Origin: JAVBPT01 sp031549455
GTDB lineage: Bacteria > Bacillota > Clostridia > Lachnospirales > JAKSVV01
Direction of reading: 5' to 3'
DNA: 6,683 nt
Assembly (NCBI GenBank): GCA_031549455.1
Contig: JAVBPT010000056.1
Span: 1-6,683, forward strand
Below the pieces are notes generated by a model. It saw nothing but the letters and a program-made list of their open reading frames with translations. It was not told where the DNA came from and did not search any database. Of this stretch, positions 3,980-6,683 are shown one piece after another. A program made the translations under genes and the position numbers. Every line of letters begins with the position of its first letter. The stretch's first letter is position 1.

Positions 3980-6565
3980 TTATGTCATATATGTAAAATT
4001 AAGATTCGTTGTTGCATTGTACCATCCTGTTTCATATAAGAGAATGTTACGGGAGTTTCCGTTGAGTATGAAAGAACATCCCCTGTTATATTTGTGGTCA
4101 TCGTTAAAATCGTTCAAATTACATCTCAACCCGAATTTGGGTGGAGGTATCTGGTTGGGTATAATTGCAATTGTTCCGCCCCAGTTACTTCCGTCGCGTT
4201 TAGCCGTGTTTATTGTACCTTGTATGCAAACAATATTACCGATTTGACGGATAAACAAGTTTCTGGTATCGGTTGCCGAACCTGAATTATTCATTTGAAT
4301 CCAACCTGTATCTACTATTTTTGTTTGGTATTCATCGGCATATGCAGCTCCAATGGTACGACATGCCAGTTTCTTTGCATCTGTATTGGCTAATACTAAA
4401 TCTGTTAGTTTGCTGTCTTTTCTCAAGTAGTTGTTTGTGACATCTTCTTTACTTGGTGCATCCAGCTTATCCCGAAGTATTTGCTGTGCTTCGGTTGTCG
4501 ATTTACCTTGTTTTACCAAAAGGGTTATGTAATCCTGCATCAGGTTTTCGATAGAGGTAAATTTGGCATCTGCTCCCGATTTGGTATAAATGCCGAGGTT
4601 GGCAGCTATGGTATCTTTTTGAGTCCCGTTATATCCATCTAACAATAAATTGGCCTTTTTAGCCATTTCCTTAACGACATGACTGACCAATGAATATCCT
4701 TCAATCTGTACTGTAGATTTACCTTCTTCATCAACTCCCGCAAAAGCACCTGTCCTGATTGCTTCGAGTTTTGTTTTGTGGTCAGTTGTAAATAGTGCTC
4801 CCGAATAGGCTGAATCGGCAGAAAGTTTTCCTTTCAGCAGGTTGTCAATTTCTTCTACCGAATAGACGCTGATATTTTTCCGTGCTTGACTTTTATCTGA
4901 CAAATCCGAAAGATTGGATGTTTTGGTCAGTTTCAAGTCTCCGATTCCTTTCTTTTCCGCATCGATATTATTGCGAACAGTTGCCTGTTTTTCTGCTTTA
5001 CGGGTGGCAATCTGTTCGGTAGTCATTCCATTTACCTCATCAGCTGTTAAGGTAACCAATTCCAAAAGGTTACTCGATATTTTAAGAAAAGCACTGTTAC
5101 TTTCATTTTTGGAATAAATATCTAAATTGGCTCTTGCAGCGACCTTGTCTGCTACATCCGAAAGATTGGCTGATGCAGTCAGCTTTTTTCCCAATGCTTC
5201 ATTTACTTCCTTTGCGGTAACAAAGCCGTTTCCCGAACTGCCGATATTACTTTGCGAAATGGAATCCAGTTTATTTTTGTATTCTGTGGTAAAATCTTCG
5301 GTTGAAAGTTGCTTTCCTGTAATTATATTTACTTTTTTCTTCAGTTCCGTTGTAAAATCTGTTTGATTGACATAAATATTGGCAATAGAAGTTCCGCCTA
5401 TTTTAAGTTCCCCGATTACATCCAAATAACTTTTGGGAGCAATTGTGATATTGCCTAATGTGTTTTTAAGCGAGAAATCGAATGAATCATCTGCAGCAAA
5501 ACCGATATATGCAATTATTTCTCCCGAACTGTCAGCCCAGGAAAACAAATTGGTCAGTCGTTTATCCGCTTTCAGGTAAGTCGAATTGGAAAGAATGATT
5601 CCTTTTCCTTGATTCTTTACCGAAAACAAGCCGTTGATATTGACCGTTTCTGATTTTCCTATTACTTGAACAATTGGAACAGAAGTCGATTTTCCATTAT
5701 AAACATTGAAATTACGGAATTTTGTTCCCCCTTGTTTATAGCCTGTATGATTGACATTAATTGCACCTTCATCTGTTGCATCTTCCGAATTGATAATATG
5801 CGAATCAAAAATAAGGATTGAACCGCTTTGGGAAGTGGTTGAAGAAGAGTTGGTATAAGAAATTCCACCATCGCTGATTTTTGCAATCTCCCGACCTTGT
5901 TTTACAAATGAAAAGGTCCCGTCAGTCTGAATAACGATTTCATTGATTAGAAGCCCGTTTAAGTAGATTCCAACAGATGCATCGCCTGATGCCTTAACGA
6001 TGTTTTTCAACATGTAACCGTTCGAGGCATTGGCAACAGAAACTGCAGTTTTAGACACAATCTCTTTTTCTCCCGACAGTTTACCTGCAAGAATAAGTTC
6101 CTTTTTAATGGTTTGTTTGGCAAAAGGTGTTTCCAACAATACTGCATATCGCCCGAAAAATTTATCGATAAACCTGGGAGAATAATCGGATTTTAACTCA
6201 ATAAATGAAGGAATGATCTTCGTTACGGTATCAGGTATTTCTGGAACAGAAAGGCCTCCGATACAGAGATAATTACATCGTCCCCGTTTGTTGTTTTCAT
6301 TGGCGTAAACAACCGTATCATTGCTGTTTTTTTCATAGATATAATACGGAAAAACAGCATCAGCACATCCTTCAAATCTGCGGACTTTTCCGTTTATCCA
6401 AACATATCCTGCGGTTATTTCGTTACCAGATATCTCACAGCCAGAAATAATAAAATTAGAACAACCTTCAAAAATCGCTGTCATGGAAAGCGACAGTTCC
6501 TGCAGGTTTAATATGTCATCGGCATACGTATAACGTCCTCCTGTTTCTGCGATATATTCTTTCAT
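3980..6565 (-). CDS. Phage tail-fiber / receptor-binding protein
   Basis: An 861-residue protein with tail-fiber architecture. Residues 1-150 (starting MKEYIAETGGRYTYADDILN) form a conserved-looking N-terminal domain that probably attaches to the baseplate. Residues 150-400 are Gly/Ser/Asn-rich beta-type sequence. From about 400 to 750 there are shaft repeats of two kinds: 'NLSD..DK..AR.NL.IYS' (467-486, 551-570, degenerate at 644-663 and 720-742) and 'FTTE.K.KL' (404-411, 425-433, 592-600). The first kind matches the short repeats known from many phage fibers. The last 110 residues (752-861) begin DTGWIQMNNSGS, then RQIGNIVCIQGTI, AIIPNQIPPP and a Trp/Tyr/Asn-rich end. This is the layout of a beta-sandwich tip that contacts the host surface. 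The protein should trimerise and set host range. It follows the upstream gene by 4 nt and precedes the next ORF by 3 nt, so the three are co-transcribed. No chaperone or peptidase domain is seen. Confidence 0.85.
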   Translation of the reverse strand: MKEYIAETGGRYTYADDILNLQELSLSMTAIFEGCSNFIISGCEISGNEITAGYVWINGKVRRFEGCADAVFPYYIYEKNSNDTVVYANENNKRGRCNYLCIGGLSVPEIPDTVTKIIPSFIELKSDYSPRFIDKFFGRYAVLLETPFAKQTIKKELILAGKLSGEKEIVSKTAVSVANASNGYMLKNIVKASGDASVGIYLNGLLINEIVIQTDGTFSFVKQGREIAKISDGGISYTNSSSTTSQSGSILIFDSHIINSEDATDEGAINVNHTGYKQGGTKFRNFNVYNGKSTSVPIVQVIGKSETVNINGLFSVKNQGKGIILSNSTYLKADKRLTNLFSWADSSGEIIAYIGFAADDSFDFSLKNTLGNITIAPKSYLDVIGELKIGGTSIANIYVNQTDFTTELKKKVNIITGKQLSTEDFTTEYKNKLDSISQSNIGSSGNGFVTAKEVNEALGKKLTASANLSDVADKVAARANLDIYSKNESNSAFLKISSNLLELVTLTADEVNGMTTEQIATRKAEKQATVRNNIDAEKKGIGDLKLTKTSNLSDLSDKSQARKNISVYSVEEIDNLLKGKLSADSAYSGALFTTDHKTKLEAIRTGAFAGVDEEGKSTVQIEGYSLVSHVVKEMAKKANLLLDGYNGTQKDTIAANLGIYTKSGADAKFTSIENLMQDYITLLVKQGKSTTEAQQILRDKLDAPSKEDVTNNYLRKDSKLTDLVLANTDAKKLACRTIGAAYADEYQTKIVDTGWIQMNNSGSATDTRNLFIRQIGNIVCIQGTINTAKRDGSNWGGTIAIIPNQIPPPKFGLRCNLNDFNDDHKYNRGCSFILNGNSRNILLYETGWYNATTNLNFTYMT
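4340..5167 (-). repeat. Degenerate shaft repeats within the tail-fiber gene
   Basis: At the protein level, four copies of a roughly 20-residue unit ('NLSD..DK..AR.NL.IYS...') occur at about 5167-5108, 4915-4856, 4636-4577 and 4408-4340. The first two are clear and the last two degenerate. Spacing is 70-95 residues, so they are separate landmarks along a fiber shaft rather than tandem DNA repeats. Confidence 0.6.
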
Positions 6566-6569
6566 ATTT

Positions 6570-6683
6570 TTATCTTACTTTTTTAATCGGTGCGGATTCT
6601 TTTGAATTGATTTTAATCAGGTATGTTTTTCCTGCTATTTTATAGGTGTTGACCACATAAGAGAGCATATAGACAAATTCCTG
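6570..6683 (-). CDS. Partial CDS (C-terminal 37 residues), phage gene upstream of the tail fiber
   Basis: The frame is open from the right edge to a TAA at 6572-6570. The visible residues begin QEFVYMLSYVVNTYKI and end with a basic tail (APIKKVR). The part GKTYLIKI looks like a beta strand pair. The family cannot be named from so short a piece. The stop lies 4 nt before the ATG of the tail-fiber gene, so this is the preceding gene of the same operon and probably a baseplate or tail protein. The N-terminus lies outside the window. Confidence 0.75.
   Translation of the reverse strand, partial: QEFVYMLSYVVNTYKIAGKTYLIKINSKESAPIKKVR

Noticed and set aside
3983..4200. Diversity-generating retroelement target at the Asn-rich fiber C-terminus
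   Set aside because: No second, template-like copy and no reverse transcriptase gene lie in the window. The Asn codons alone are not enough. A copy beyond the window cannot be excluded.
3836..4285. Three overlapping plus-strand ORFs opposite the end of the tail fiber and the small ORFs
   Set aside because: They are antisense to well-supported coding frames, overlap each other and show no recognisable sequence or promoter. The plus-strand ORFs at 4914-5366 and the minus-strand ORF at 5662-5886 inside the fiber gene are likewise shadows.
1..6683. CRISPR array, insertion sequence or flanking direct repeats around the helicase
   Set aside because: No regularly spaced repeats, transposase or terminal inverted repeats were seen, and no matching direct repeats were found by eye at the two edges of the helicase segment (about 500-640 and 3430-3460).

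Overview
The window most likely comes from a prophage or prophage-derived element in a Bacteroidales (Bacteroides/Parabacteroides-like) genome. The evidence for the host group is two promoter elements that match the Bacteroidetes -7 consensus TAnnTTTG, A-rich 5' leaders without strong Shine-Dalgarno sequences, and the style of the tail-fiber protein. No species can be named from the sequence.

Layout, left to right. (1) 1-258, minus strand: the first 86 codons of a gene that leaves the window, possibly a phage T4 gp32-type single-stranded DNA-binding protein. (2) 259-702: a 444-base intergenic region. It holds two divergent promoters and, on the minus strand, a leader with two hairpins, the second terminator-like. 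(3) 703-3441, plus strand: one large AT-rich gene for a superfamily 1A (UvrD/HelD-like) helicase-ATPase. Its N-terminal region resembles the C-terminal FKBP-like domain of the transcript-cleavage factors GreA/GreB, followed by a predicted coiled coil. (4) 3436-3976, minus strand: two overlapping small ORFs that may be one gene joined by frameshifting at an A7 run. (5) 3980-6565, minus strand: an 861-residue phage tail-fiber protein. (6) 6570-6683, minus strand: the last 38 codons of an upstream phage gene.

The genes at 6683-3436 are packed with gaps of 3-4 bases and read as one late (tail) operon. The helicase does not fit this plan. It lies on the opposite strand, is clearly more AT-rich in the lines I sampled, has its own promoter, and ends tail-to-tail with the phage operon with a 6-base overlap. 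It looks like a single-gene cargo ('moron') placed between the tail module and a gene of the DNA-replication type.

The most interesting point is the helicase architecture. A Gre-like RNA-polymerase-binding fold, a coiled-coil hairpin and a HelD-like SF1 motor with a large insertion in domain 1A would together suggest an ATPase that acts on RNA polymerase. In a prophage, that could serve superinfection immunity, anti-phage defence or control of host transcription. The motor motifs are seen directly. The Gre-like and HelD-like assignments are pattern matches by eye, and the biological role is inference.
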